Program-made: the position numbers and the translations under genes
Part shown: piece after piece, positions 54,220 to 64,000 of the stretch
Position numbering within the stretch: position 1 is the stretch's first letter
How the letters are laid out: each line of letters starts with the position of its first letter
Notes under the pieces: generated by a model
Told to the model about the DNA's origin: nothing
What the model saw: only the letters and a program-made list of their open reading frames with translations
Databases searched by the model: none
Source of the DNA: Alligator mississippiensis
Lineage: Eukaryota > Chordata > Crocodylia > Alligatoridae
DNA length: 64,000 nucleotides
Direction: 5' to 3'
NCBI RefSeq assembly: GCF_030867095.1
Contig: NC_081829.1
Location: 51,705,036-51,769,035 of the forward strand

Positions 54220-55296
54220 ATTTGCTTAATCCACTTTTTTAGTATTAGGAATGACCATGAAACTTTCATGGAATACAGGTTATCCTACATCTATGGTGAG
54301 GGCTCAAAATTCCTTCTAAAGCATCTGGAACTCACCACTGTTAGAAAAAATAAAATACTAAATCCACATAGCTGATCCATGATCGTGCCTCTGTGATCAT
54401 GACAGACAACATAAAAGCATTTTGAGAGTCTCCAATGTATACACCATCCACTAACTATTGTATAAAGTCACTTTTTTGGTGAGTGACAAATGGCAAATGC
54501 AGCTATATTAAGAAGTCAAGTTTTGTAACAGAATTTAGAACAAATAAATATAATTAGCAGCATTCTGTACCATCTGCTGTGGTAGTTACTAAAACACTTC
54601 TTAATGTTTAAATTTATCTTAATGCACTTTGTAGTGTAAACTTTATGCAAAGTTTACAAAGTGCATTAGGATAAAGTTCTGTGATATCAAAGATCTTCAC
54701 GAAAAACACAACCACATCTAAAACATGAAACAGTGAATTCTATGTATCACATAAACATTACTTGAACACTTCCATAAGCAGAGAATATTTTTTCTGCTCA
54801 CAACCATGTCATTTTTTAATCCATTGAGAACCCTTTCTCTCGTATACCTGAGACTTGGGGTGGGTGAACAAGTTAATGGGCTGGATTGGGTTTTCCCATC
54901 TGAGGCCACAGGGACTCCAGCCATGGCTTCCCATCCCCCACAACTGCCTATGGCCACAGCAGCTGGTGTGTGTGTGGGGGGAGACATTTTCCCAACAGCC
55001 CCTGGCCCATTCTGGCAACTGCTCAATTCCCACCCCCACACCTCTGTCCTGGCTTGTGCCTCAGGGAGCAAGGGAGAGGCCTGGTTGGCAGCAAGAAGTC
55101 ATACCTGTAAATTTCATAAGAACCACGGTTGCAAGCAGTTAACTGAAACTTTCCCACAGCCTCTCCAGGTAGCCTGCTAGCTGCCTGGATGAGTTGCAGG
55201 CCACAGACTGGTCCAGGAGCTGGGACAAAAGTGTGTGGGTGGGGGGTGGCATGGTAAAGAAAGCCAGAGTGTGTCAGGGTCCACAGGGCTCACTGT
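54220..55296. other. non-coding DNA with a hairpin
   Basis: A foldback at 54614-54644 / 54649-54674 (TTATCTTAATGCACTTTGTA and complement) is the only structure seen. Overlapping frames at 54700-55180 lack domains. Confidence 0.5.
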
Positions 55297-57060
55297 TTTC
55301 ATAGATTTCATAGATTTCATAGACATTAGGGCTGGAAGGGACCTCTGAAGATCATGGAGTCCAGCCCCCTGCCCAAAGGGCAGGAGGTCAGCCGGGTTCA
55401 TAGAATCCCAGCAAGATGAGCATCCACTTGCTTTTGAAGGTGATCAATGTGGGTGCTTGAACCACCTCCGGTGGCAGGCTGTTCCAGACCTTGGGGGCTT
55501 GGACAGTAAAGAAATTCTTCCTTATGTCCAGCCTGAAATGGTCTTGTAGTACTTTATGACCATTCGACCTAGTCATCATCCCTTGGGGTGCTCTGGTGAA
55601 CAAACGTTCCCCCAGATACTGGTGGTCACCCCTGATAAACTTATAGGTGGCCATCAGATCACCCCATAGCCTGCGCTTTTCCAGGCTAAAGAGCCCCAGG
55701 GCGCTCAGCCTGTCATCGTAGCGTCTGCTTCCCTGACCTCTGATCACGCACGTGGCTCTTCTCTGGACTCTCTCAAGCTTCTCCACATCCTTTTTGAATC
55801 GTGGAGCCCAAAACTGGATGCAGTACTCCAGCTGCGGCCTCACTAAGGCCGAGTACAAGGGAAGAATGACGTCCCGGGATTTGCTTGAGAAGCATCTATG
55901 GATGCAAGCCAGCGTTTTGGTCGCTTTACTAGCTGCAGCATCGCACTGCAGGCTTATGTTCATCTTGTGGTCAGTGATGACCCCCAAGTCTCTTTTTTGC
56001 ATAGTGTTAGCCAACATAGCACTGCCGAGCCTATAAGGATGCTGCGGGTTTTTCTTCCCAAGGTGGAGAACCTTGCATTTATCGGCGTTGAACACCATCA
56101 GATTCTCGTCCGCCCACTTGCTGAGCCTGTCCAGGTCAGCCTGGATCACCCGCCTGTCTTCTGGTGTGGATGCTTTTCCCCAAAGTTTGGTGTCATCAGC
56201 AAACTTGGCCAGTCTGCTTCTGACTCCAGTGTCCACATCATTAATGAAGATGTTGAACAGTATGGGTCCGAGGACAGAGCCTTGGGGGACCCCACTGGTC
56301 ACAGGACACCACGATGAGTGACTTCCATCAATTACTACCCTCTGGGTCCGACCCCGGAGCCAGTTTTCCAGCCAGAGTATCATGGAGGACCCAAGGTGAC
56401 AATTGGCCAGTTTCTCTAAGAGGTGATTATGGGAAACCAGGTCAAAGGCTTTTTTGAAGTCAAGATATATGACATCAATCTCTTCTCCCTTGTCCAGGTG
56501 ATAGGTCACCTGGACATAGAAGGAAATGAGATTGGTCAAGCAAGACCTACCCGCAACAAACCCGTGCTGGCTATCCCTTAAGATGTTGGCGTCGGCCAGT
56601 CCATTAAGGATGGCCTCTTTAATAAACTTTTCTAAGATCTTCCCCGGGATAGAAGTCAGGCTAATGGGCCTATAGTTAGCCGGATCCACTTTCCTCCCTT
56701 TCTTGAAGATAGGCACCACATTGGCCTTCTTCCAGTCTTCGGGCACTACACCAGAGCGCCAAGAGTTTTCAAAGATCCGTGCTAGAGTCTGGGCTATGAT
56801 GCTAGCCAGCTCCTTGAGTACCCTGGGGTGAAGATTGTCAGGGCCGGCTGACTTGAAGGTATCCAGCTTCTCAAGATGTTCCTTCATGAAGTCAGCATCA
56901 ATGGAGGGCAGGGGATCATCCTCATCCGGACTTCCCTGTCCCATAGCGGGCATGGGAATCCTATGGGACTGATGAAAGACTGACGCAAAGTACCTATTTA
57001 ATAGGTTGGCTTTTTCCTGGGCGTCAGTTGTCAGTTGCCCCATCTGGTTCAGCAGGGGTC
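55297..57060 (-). mobile_element. CR1 LINE, 5'-truncated, best-preserved copy
   Basis: A minus-strand CR1 whose frame 55388-57043 is open for 551 codons and covers the whole reverse transcriptase and C-terminus. Motifs: PEDWKKANVVPIFKKGRK, NYRPISLTSIPGKILEK, IDVIYLDFKKAFDLVSH (motif A), SGVPQGSVLGPILFNIFIND (motif B), LAKFADDTKLWGK with intact FADD, LVRPQLEYCIQFWAPRFKKD and FRLDIRKNFFTVQAPKVWNS near the end. The 3' UTR is followed by a tail of repeated ATGAAATCT. The endonuclease is missing because of 5' truncation, so it cannot mobilise itself. The intact frame implies a recent insertion relative to other CR1 copies here. Confidence 0.96.
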
Positions 57061-57545
57061 CAATGTTGCCCCTGCTTTTCCTCCGGCTCCCCAGAGGTTT
57101 TGGGTGGTTGGGTCACATGGGACCAAGGCCAGGGAATGGGATGGGCCTGGAAGGATAACATTAACCCTTGAACAGAGCTGCCTGTCTGGCCATTGGCCCC
57201 CACACAATTCCCAGGGCCAATTCATGGTTCTGCCACTGACTGACACCATTTATGCATTATGCACAACACAATGCCCTTGCCCTCCTGGTCAATTGCTGAG
57301 GTGTGGATGTAATCAGCACTGACTGGAGCTCCAGCACCTAACTTGCCTAGCCTGCAAAGGCACCCACCCCCAAACTAGAACCCAGAAATATCACAAGCCA
57401 AAAACCTCTCACCCTGAAGCCGCAAGCCCCCATCCTCCACCTTGAAAAACTCTCAAGCACAGCATCAGCCAATACCAGTCAACCTTTCCTGCACCAAAAC
57501 CCTGATTTACCTGTGAGATTTCCTGTTGTGTCCTCAATGTCTGTC

Positions 57546-58010
57546 TCATCTGAGTTGTCTCTGGCCTACCTTCTGGGTCTTCTGAGTCCTGGGTTCATCA
57601 AAGGGCCTCAGGAATAGGGTCACAGGTGGAAAGAAATCCTCAGAACAATCCTGGAGGGCAATATGCAGCTGCTGCATGGAAAAGACTGCTTCATTGCTAT
57701 CTGCCTCTTTCTCACCACTGCACTGCACTGTGTGACCAGGAGCAACAGTGTAGTCCCTCTTCAGGATCTGAGAAAGCTCATCACAGAAGAGGATCAGGGT
57801 CCTGAATGCCTTGTACATCCTTTTAGAGTCCCTGCCCCTTACATAGACGGACTTTTGGTGTGAATATACGGCCAGTCTCACTGATGTCCCCATGCCATCA
57901 TCTACACCACAATCCTGTCATAGACAGCTTGAATTTGCCTGTTGTCTTTGGTTGCCATAGTAGTGACGATCCTTTATACTCTGCAATGGTCCTTTGACAG
58001 AGTCCAGGGG
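57546..58010 (-). pseudogene. Myb/SANT-like DNA-binding domain remnant
   Basis: The minus-strand reading contains FCDELSQILKRDYTVAP preceded by traces of YxRI..MAxxGHQRDW and followed by an acidic linker and MQQLHIAL. This resembles the Myb/SANT-like (MSANTD) domain found in PIF/Harbinger-associated proteins and in SCAN/zinc-finger relatives of reptiles, whose end typically reads CPFYDELDRILGGD. The frame is broken more than once, so it is a fossil of a transposon helper gene or of a dispersed host-like gene. The match is short and from memory. Confidence 0.4.
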
Positions 58011-58970
58011 TGGGACATCCTTTGCCTCATGCTGGAAAAGATGGCAGAGCTGGAGGTTGAGGAAAAGTTTCTTCCTGCTTGCTAGCTGGCATATGTTCTG
58101 TAGGCTGTTTGCACAGGGTTGCATCCCTGGGGGTTGGAAAGATACACTCCCAGTGGCAGAAGAGGAGTGGATTTGGTGCCAGAACTACCCCCGGGCAGCA
58201 AAGTTCAGGGGGAAGAAAGTTTGTCCACACAGAAAATGGGTGGGGGAAGGGCACTATTATCCTGGGATGCTGGAGGACTGCATCTTGAGTGACTCATTTT
58301 TGAGAGGTGGCCATACCTTAATGGGTAACATGGATCAAAGACAAACTTGCCCTGAAGTGGCATTACTTTAAGCCACCTAAAGTTAGATTAAAACTAGTTT
58401 CATGTGTTGATGTGTGCACAATTCAGGGGGTTAAGAGGTACAGGAGCTACCTAAAATTACCATGTATTAAGGCCTTTAATATGACAGAAGCTCCATGTAT
58501 GGAAAAGTAACACTTAAGGGGATCATTTTCCTGTTAGAGATCACTGAAGATGCATGGTTGCTGCAGGATTTAGGACAGCCTTACAGGTTCTGGTGCATTC
58601 TGGTGTTTCTCCACTTCCAGTGAAGTCCCAAGAGCTGTACATGTCAGTAAGAAGTGGAGCCAGGCCAACCCACCTCTGTCTTGCTCCCTGCTTCCCAGTG
58701 GAGTCCTTTGAGGCTGCTTGTGCTGGCAGGGAATGGGGAAGGCAGATAGTTCCATTGCACATGGGTAAGCCAGGACCTGCATGACAGCCCCACATAATGG
58801 AGGCAGGCCAGTCTGGCTCTGTTCCTTGCCAACACATGCAGATCCCAGAACTGTCTGCATCCACACACCACCAAACAGCTGTTTCTGTACAAGCTATGAG
58901 CTCCCCAAGGGCCAGACATCTGCTGCTGCTGACCCTGGTGGCAGGAGCTATGTGGGGGCATTTGGGGGAG
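58011..58970. other. unclassified DNA
   Basis: Moderately GC-rich sequence with overlapping frames on both strands and no motif. Confidence 0.4.
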
Positions 58971-60560
58971 TTCTCACACCCCCTAGCTTCCCTCACACCC
59001 CACACACCTACATCCTGCCCACAACCCTCCACCCCCAAGTCCCCAGTGTACCCTATATCTTCTCCACACAGCCACCCCCACACACACACTCCATACCCCA
59101 TCATACACACATACCCACCCCCAAGCACACCCCACACACCTGTTTGACCAGGGGTCAGACAAAAACCTGTGGGGAAAAAATGAGTAAGGGCATGGTCCCA
59201 GACCATGACCTGAGGCAACCAGAGGCTCAGTCCTCCAGAGAAACTGTGGCACAGTGCCAGTGCATATCTATGATTGGTCCTTTCCCTGCTCCTGACGTAC
59301 ACTGCCTGCCCGTGCTGGGCAGGTAGTGGTGAAAGCTGCAGGGACCCAGACCCAACTTTTTCCAGGTAAGCAGAAGGTTGTGGGACTGGAGGAGAGGGTG
59401 CAACCCTCAGGAGGCTGGAGACAGCAAGGGAACAATCAGGGGGATGGAGACAGCTCCAGAGGCACTACCCTGCTGTCCCCTGCTCTTCTGAGGCTGGGGA
59501 CAAGCAGGGGAAGGAGCAGGGGGATGCAGACAGCAAGGGAATATCTCCAGGGGAAGTCTCAGCCTCCTGCTTCCTCCCAAGGCTGGAGGCAAGCAGGAAA
59601 AGGAGCAGAGGGCTGGAGACAAGACCCTGGAGATAGCAGGGGAAGAATCCAGCTTCTCTCCAGCCTCCTGCTCATTCTTTGCTACTATTGTTGAGTGTGG
59701 GGGGGGGGGCTGGGAGAGCAAGCAGGGAGCTGGAGGAATGAACATAGGGTGGGGGGAATGAGTGGAGAGCTGAGGGAACCAATACATGGAGAGCAGGGAA
59801 ATAAATGGGGAGCAGGGGGAATGAACAGAGGGCAGGGGAACAAGCCTCTTGTTCATTCTCTTATTCTCTCCAGCCTCCTGCCTCTGGAGAAGAGCAGAGG
59901 AATGAGCAGGGAGCTGGAGATCAGCAGGGGGAGGGGAACTGTCACCCCGGGGGGGGGGGTGGGCCTGGGACCCTGCAGGCAGGGTAGTCCATGTGCTGGT
60001 GGGGGGGGGGGCTCTGCCCTGTGGGGGGCAGGGGACCGTTGGCAATGTGTAGCAGGTGCACATGCACTCCCTGAATAAGGTGGTGCATCCCCTCAAAAAA
60101 AGTGCTTGCACCACTGTCAGTGGTGCCTGTATGCGGTTGCCGCTTGCCACCCCGCACCACCAGTGGTGTCTATGAACAGTCAGAGATTGCCACTGGACAC
60201 TGCTGTTGCTGCCATTGGTTTCTGGCCGTGGCCAGTGAGTGCTCACTGCTCACCACCCCTCCCCCCTGCTGCCAACAGCTCTGTCAGCGTCTGCGAGAGC
60301 TCCCCGCTTAACCACTGCCACCATGCTCCCACCGCCACCAGCACCGCTGTGCCCCACCAGCCACCGGGTTATGCAGTGTTCATGCAAGGGACCCACCCCT
60401 CCTAAGCAGCCCTCACACCTACAGTCCCCCCACACCTACCCACACAGTGACTCACATCCCCCCGCATCCCTCCACACCCACCCACATCCCCCCACCCCCC
60501 TTCCCACCCCCTCCTGCAAACCCCACATCCCCCCATCACACACCCACCATGTGATAAGGA
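58971..60560. repeat. low-complexity CA-, GA- and C-rich tracts
   Basis: CACAC/CCCAC-rich DNA at 58975-59145, GGAGACAAGCAGGGG-like degenerate units at 59400-59690, GGGGAATGAACAGAGGGCA-like units at 59730-59950, G runs at 59700 and 59950-60010, and CCCCCACACC-rich DNA at 60400-60545. Similar GAATGAAC units occur at 12440-12480. The long proline-rich or glycine-rich frames here are compositional. Confidence 0.7.
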
Positions 60561-60827
60561 AACCCAAAGCAAACATTAAAACATATAGATATTTAGGATT
60601 TATTTTATTATGATGCTAGAGACACTAATAGGCCTCTACATTTCTTTAACATTATAACTATAACAATAAAACATTGCCCATCTGATCAATCCCTCTTTCT
60701 CTCTCTCTTTTGTTCTAATTGTGGAAGAATGTGGATTTGGGGGTATTTTAAAAAGTGAATTTGAGATGCTGCCTCAGCAGTCTAGCTGACACAGGGGGCT
60801 AGTGTCCCCAGATACCAATTGCCTGGG

Positions 60828-61125
60828 CCCCAGAAGCTCCTGAGGTCAAGTAAACCTGAGATTCTGGCCAGGGCAGGTTTTTGTACTGCTGGGGCCAGGT
60901 CAGGGCAGCTTTTTATACTGCTGGGGACAGCACAGATGCTGGCCCCGGGCTCTAGCTCCCCATGGCTGCAGATCTGGGAAGAGCCAGGCATGGTTATTTT
61001 GCCCCAAGTAGTACAATTTGCTCCACAACAAAGTGCATGTCTGAGCATGTGCACTGAGGCAAAAATCCCCAGCTCAAGTTTGCACCACTTCTATTTGAGC
61101 TGCTGCAAGCTCATGTGCTTGCATG
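60828..61125 (-). repeat. interspersed repeat with TATA-like box, copy 2
   Basis: Inverted copy of 3684-3973, collinear from CCCCAGAAGCTCCT to TGCTGCAAGC. On the minus strand it carries CAGTATAAAAAGCTGCCC and CAGTACAAAAACCTGCCC. Confidence 0.6.
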
Positions 61126-62414
61126 TGTGGACGCACCCAGTATGTGTGATTGTATGCATGTTTTGTTTTTCCTCCTTAGAACAGGTTATCTAATTTAATC
61201 CTGCTTGTGCAAATAGAGTAGACAAGACAAATTTGGCACTGCCTAGAAAGTTATTTTGTTATTTTAAGTGATACTTTTTATTATTACTGATTTCACCTAG
61301 CTATCAGGAGTGCTGCATCTGTTCTAATGCACTGCTGCTTTTCAGGGATTCACTTCAATAAGTGAACTAAGCCTGAAGGAAAAGGTTAATCACACTCCAT
61401 TTTGAGGGGCGGGGTGGATAGGATAATGGGTCAGTGCAGTAATGTGTAAACAACATTTTAGAAGAAGGCACTAATAGGTTCCTACTTTGAGACACTGATT
61501 TTGCTTTACAAAGTTGAGCCACCATTTCAAGTTATGGGAATTTCTACAGAATTTAAATTTCATAACTGTTTTAAAACTATATTTTTTCATACAACATATA
61601 CTCCACTCCAATAAAGAGCCAGTGCAACCTTGCCATAATAGATGTATTAGCACTCAGTGCACTGTTCAATGTTTGTAAAGCCAGCTATCTTCGCTTTACT
61701 TTTTAATCCTTTCCTATCTTATGTGCAAATGGGCAAACAGGAAACCTCATGAAGTTGGGCTCTAAGCTGCAAATATTTACAGACATGCACCCCCCCCAAA
61801 AAAAGAGATCATGCCACTTCCGTTTTCAGAACATCATCTTTGTTACAGCTTTTTCTTGTCCTTATTGTCCTTTGACTAAGCATAATATCATTGTGAAGAG
61901 GGACTGTCCATAAATGAGGTAAAAAGAAATTGCACCAGGAGAATGATGGTTCTCACTGGGTGCTGCTAGGTGGGGGGCAATCCCCACAGCCCCCCACTGC
62001 CCCTCACTGCATGGGGGGCTCTGCATGAGACCCCCAACCCCTCCAACTCCTCCAGTCCCATCACAGGTGCCCCACCCAGGCCCCCTCTGGCCCCTTAAGA
62101 AAAAAAGATAGAAGCAAGCCCCGGGACTCACTGTTTCTGTAGGGGCCTCAGGGGGCTCATGCAGAGTCCCCCATGTGGTGTGGGGCAGCAGGGGGAAGCG
62201 GGAATCATCCCCCACCAGCAGGAGTGGTGAGTCCAGGGGTTTGTTTGTTTTATTTTTCTTAAAGGGTTGGAGCTGGCCCAGATGGGGCACCCCTGGGGGG
62301 GGGCTGCAGGAGTAAGGGGGGGTCAGGGAGCTTGTGCAGAGACCCCCATGCAGTGTGGGGAGGGGGGGCAGTGGGGTTTGCCCCCCCCCCACAAACCCAG
62401 CAGCACCCAGTAAG
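61126..62414. other. AT-rich then GC-rich DNA
   Basis: AT-rich to about 61950. At 61985-62390 a motif built on CATGCAGAGNCCCCCATGNNGTGTGGGG occurs twice in direct orientation (near 62156 and 62332) and once inverted (near 62000), so this is a repeat of unknown family. No gene is seen. Confidence 0.5.
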
Positions 62415-62419
62415 CCAGG
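62415..62419. repeat. target-site duplication CCAGG, left
   Basis: Repeated exactly at 63329-63333. Confidence 0.85.
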
Positions 62420-63328
62420 TGTGGCGGCGAAGCGCCCCCACAGGCGAGCGAGGGGGAGCAAAGGGGACCCACAGACCCCAGACCCCGAGAGCAAGCCCCC
62501 AGAAGGGCATACGCACCGTCAGAGGGGCAGCGGGAGGAAGAGCCGCATCCGTGGCTGCAGCCGCGCGAGCCGCCATTACGCCAGCTCTGGCAACAGCTGT
62601 TCCCCGCGCGGCGAACAGCTGGGCCAATCCCAGCGGCCGGAGCGGCCGCGGCGGGAGGATTTAAGAACGCCGGCAGAACAGGGAAGGCGCGGGAGCCAGG
62701 GAGAGAGAGTACGGGTGTGCTGCCCATGCCGCAGGCTCTCGCACGGGGCAGCGAGGACCCCGCCTGCGGGTCTCAAACAGGCAGTGTAGGCAGGAGCGGG
62801 AAGCCTGCCGCCGGCAGCCAAGCGAGAGGCAGCCAGAGAGTGCACGCCAAGGCACTCTCTCAGTGTCCTGAAGCAGCAAATGCACAGGAGGCAGGGGAGC
62901 GCCCTGCGGACGGGAGGAGAGGGGAGACAGCGGAGGCCCCGGGAGGGGGCTGGCACCAGGGGAAGCACCCACCTGCTCCCCCTGGTTCAGAGGAGTATTA
63001 TCTTTAAGGAAGGAGGAAGGAGAAACCCCTCTCAGCAGGAGGGAGGACGACCGGAACCGGTCAGGGGCCATCATACTGGGCCTGGCAACATCTGGACAAC
63101 ATCGCCCAGCGGTTGGTGTGTGGACGGGGTGTAGGGGACGCGGAGCCCCGTGGATCACCGCGTCCGGTAACCGTAAGTAACACCGTCTATCGGGAGGTCC
63201 CACCCAGGATAAAGATCTCCACTGGAGACCCCTCTGAACGTAATCGAATACATCCAAGTCGTGGCAGGCGAGTTGAGGGGAGGGGCCACACCCTGATAGG
63301 CCAGGCGGAGCGAGGCGCAGGCTCCACA
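62420..63328 (+). mobile_element. solo LTR of the young Gmr1-type element family
   Basis: 909 bp, TGTGGCGGCGAAGCG to GGCTCCACA, in the opposite orientation to the element at 18013-24055 and nearly identical to its LTRs by eye. Perfect 5-bp duplications CCAGG flank it. It is strikingly CpG-rich, which fits a recent copy. Several overlapping frames of 130-240 codons cross it but are by-products of GC-rich sequence. Confidence 0.93.
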
Positions 63329-63333
63329 CCAGG
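63329..63333. repeat. target-site duplication CCAGG, right
   Basis: Matches 62415-62419. Confidence 0.85.
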
Positions 63334-63419
63334 GCTTTTTCCTTTTTTTTTAAGAAGCTGGGAGCTGAAGCAGGTGAGGCAGCCATTGCCAGGCTGGGAG
63401 GGGGTGGGGGATGGGCCTG

Positions 63420-63579
63420 GCCTGGCTGATTCCAAGATTTGGAGATTTGGCAGCAGCCGAATCTCTAAATCAGATTCAGCCAAATCTAATTGGGACAGTG
63501 ATTTGAATCACCAAATTGAATCACTGACCCCTGAATCAGCCAAATCTGAAGCGAATACTAGCTGCTTGACACAGGCCTA
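63420..63579. mobile_element. right-end fragment of an hAT-like element
   Basis: Ends ..AGCTGCTTGACACAGGCCTA, whose inward reading TAGGCCTGTGTCAAGC matches the terminus style of the element at 13873. Internal AATCAGATTCAGCCAAATCT and GGGACAGTGATTTGAATC resemble 43360-43440. The left end was not found. Confidence 0.55.
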
Positions 63580-63597
63580 CTCCTATTTCTGGCTACC

Positions 63598-63775
63598 ACA
63601 GTGGCCATGTCTATACAAGATGCTGACTGAATAGTAGCTCATTATTACTGAGTAGCAGTGTCACATGGCATGAAACATGACACAATGCAACTGTGCAGTA
63701 GAAAAAAGCTACTGTGCAGTCAGCATCATCAAAAAGTCATTGGGGGAAACTACTGTGCAGAAACACCCTGCATAG
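63598..63775. mobile_element. possible MITE fragment
   Basis: Begins CAGTGGCCATGTCTATACAAG, a terminus style I associate with reptile hAT MITEs, and has repeated CTACTGTGCAG motifs. The other end is not identified. Confidence 0.25.
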
Positions 63776-64000
63776 TAGGACTGTGTGAAATTTCACCGGC
63801 TGTTTCATTTCAACTCTGTTTCAATTTGCTTTAAGCTTGAAACAGTGAAATCAAAATTAAATGAAGGGATTTGAAACAGTCTCAAAATAAAACGAGGGTG
63901 GTCAAAACATTTCAAAAGTTTCAAAACATTTTGAGTTTCAAAGCTCAAGGTGGGCTTGCCTGCAGGGAAATAGAAAGTAAGAAGAGGGAGGGTAAAGAGG
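63776..64000. mobile_element. left end of an hAT-like element, runs off the window
   Basis: Starts TAGGACTGTGTGAAATTTC, close to the TIR at 13873, and continues with repeated TTTCAAAAC / TTGAAACAG motifs in both orientations. The right end lies outside. Confidence 0.45.

Noticed and set aside
58541-59302. 253-codon minus-strand open frame
   Set aside because: Glycine-, valine- and cysteine-rich composition arises from CA/CCC low-complexity DNA at its upstream end; no domain, and competing long frames overlap on the other strand.
59407-60246. 279-codon minus-strand proline/serine-rich open frame
   Set aside because: It covers degenerate G/A-rich repeats and G runs; composition explains the lack of stops.
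62576-63386. Frames of 130-241 codons across the solo LTR
   Set aside because: The same frames appear in each LTR copy because the LTR is GC-rich; no protein family is seen and the LTR is regulatory sequence.

Overview
The window reads as nuclear DNA of a sauropsid, most likely a crocodilian, with a turtle as the main alternative. The grounds are abundant CR1 LINEs of several subfamilies with the (ATGAATCT)n type of 3' tail, hAT-type foldback elements, a Tx1-clade LINE, and Gmr1-type Ty3/Gypsy LTR elements. No complete host gene is visible. The only candidate host coding sequence is one 162-bp exon-like segment on the minus strand near 35.8 kb, so the window is probably intergenic or one large intron filled with repeats.

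Layout. 0.1-1.0 kb: CR1 3' fragment. 3.7-12.3 kb: GC-rich tract leading into a Tx1-type LINE that was split by a complete LTR element (6050-9715, 5-bp target duplication). That LTR element has a tRNA-Ser-type primer site and short unfamiliar open frames, with no recognisable pol. 13.9-16.75 kb: palindromic hAT-like element with four about 150-bp units in each arm, hit by a solo LTR of the same family as the 6-kb element. 17.1-17.5 kb: end of a LINE with a restriction-like endonuclease. 18.0-24.1 kb: well-preserved Gmr1-type Gypsy element inserted in a CA microsatellite. 24.1-25.4 kb: a different solo LTR. 25.9-31.5 kb: a much older Gmr1-type element. 32-37.6 kb: two CR1 copies with the candidate exon between them. 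39.6-40.5 kb: another solo LTR. 41.4-45.6 kb: old LINE fragment, two Harbinger-like MITEs and one hAT-like element. 46.4-48.5 and 55.3-57.1 kb: CR1 copies of one subfamily, the second with a long open reverse-transcriptase frame. 53.2-54.2 kb: relative of the 39.6-kb LTR. 57.5-62.4 kb: Myb/SANT-like remnant and low-complexity DNA. 62.4-63.3 kb: solo Gmr1 LTR. 63.3-64 kb: ends of hAT-like elements.

Most notable content. The 18-24 kb element encodes its parts in the order Gag, protease, integrase, reverse transcriptase, RNase H, with integrase ahead of reverse transcriptase as in the Gmr1 clade. Its Gag carries a segment resembling the SCAN domain of vertebrate zinc-finger proteins, which is thought to derive from Gmr1-type Gag. 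Its two LTRs differ at about 19 of 917 positions by hand count, so it is fairly young; its relative at 26-31 kb is several times more diverged. The elements do not form a pathway. They record successive waves of insertion, dated relative to each other by nesting and target duplications.
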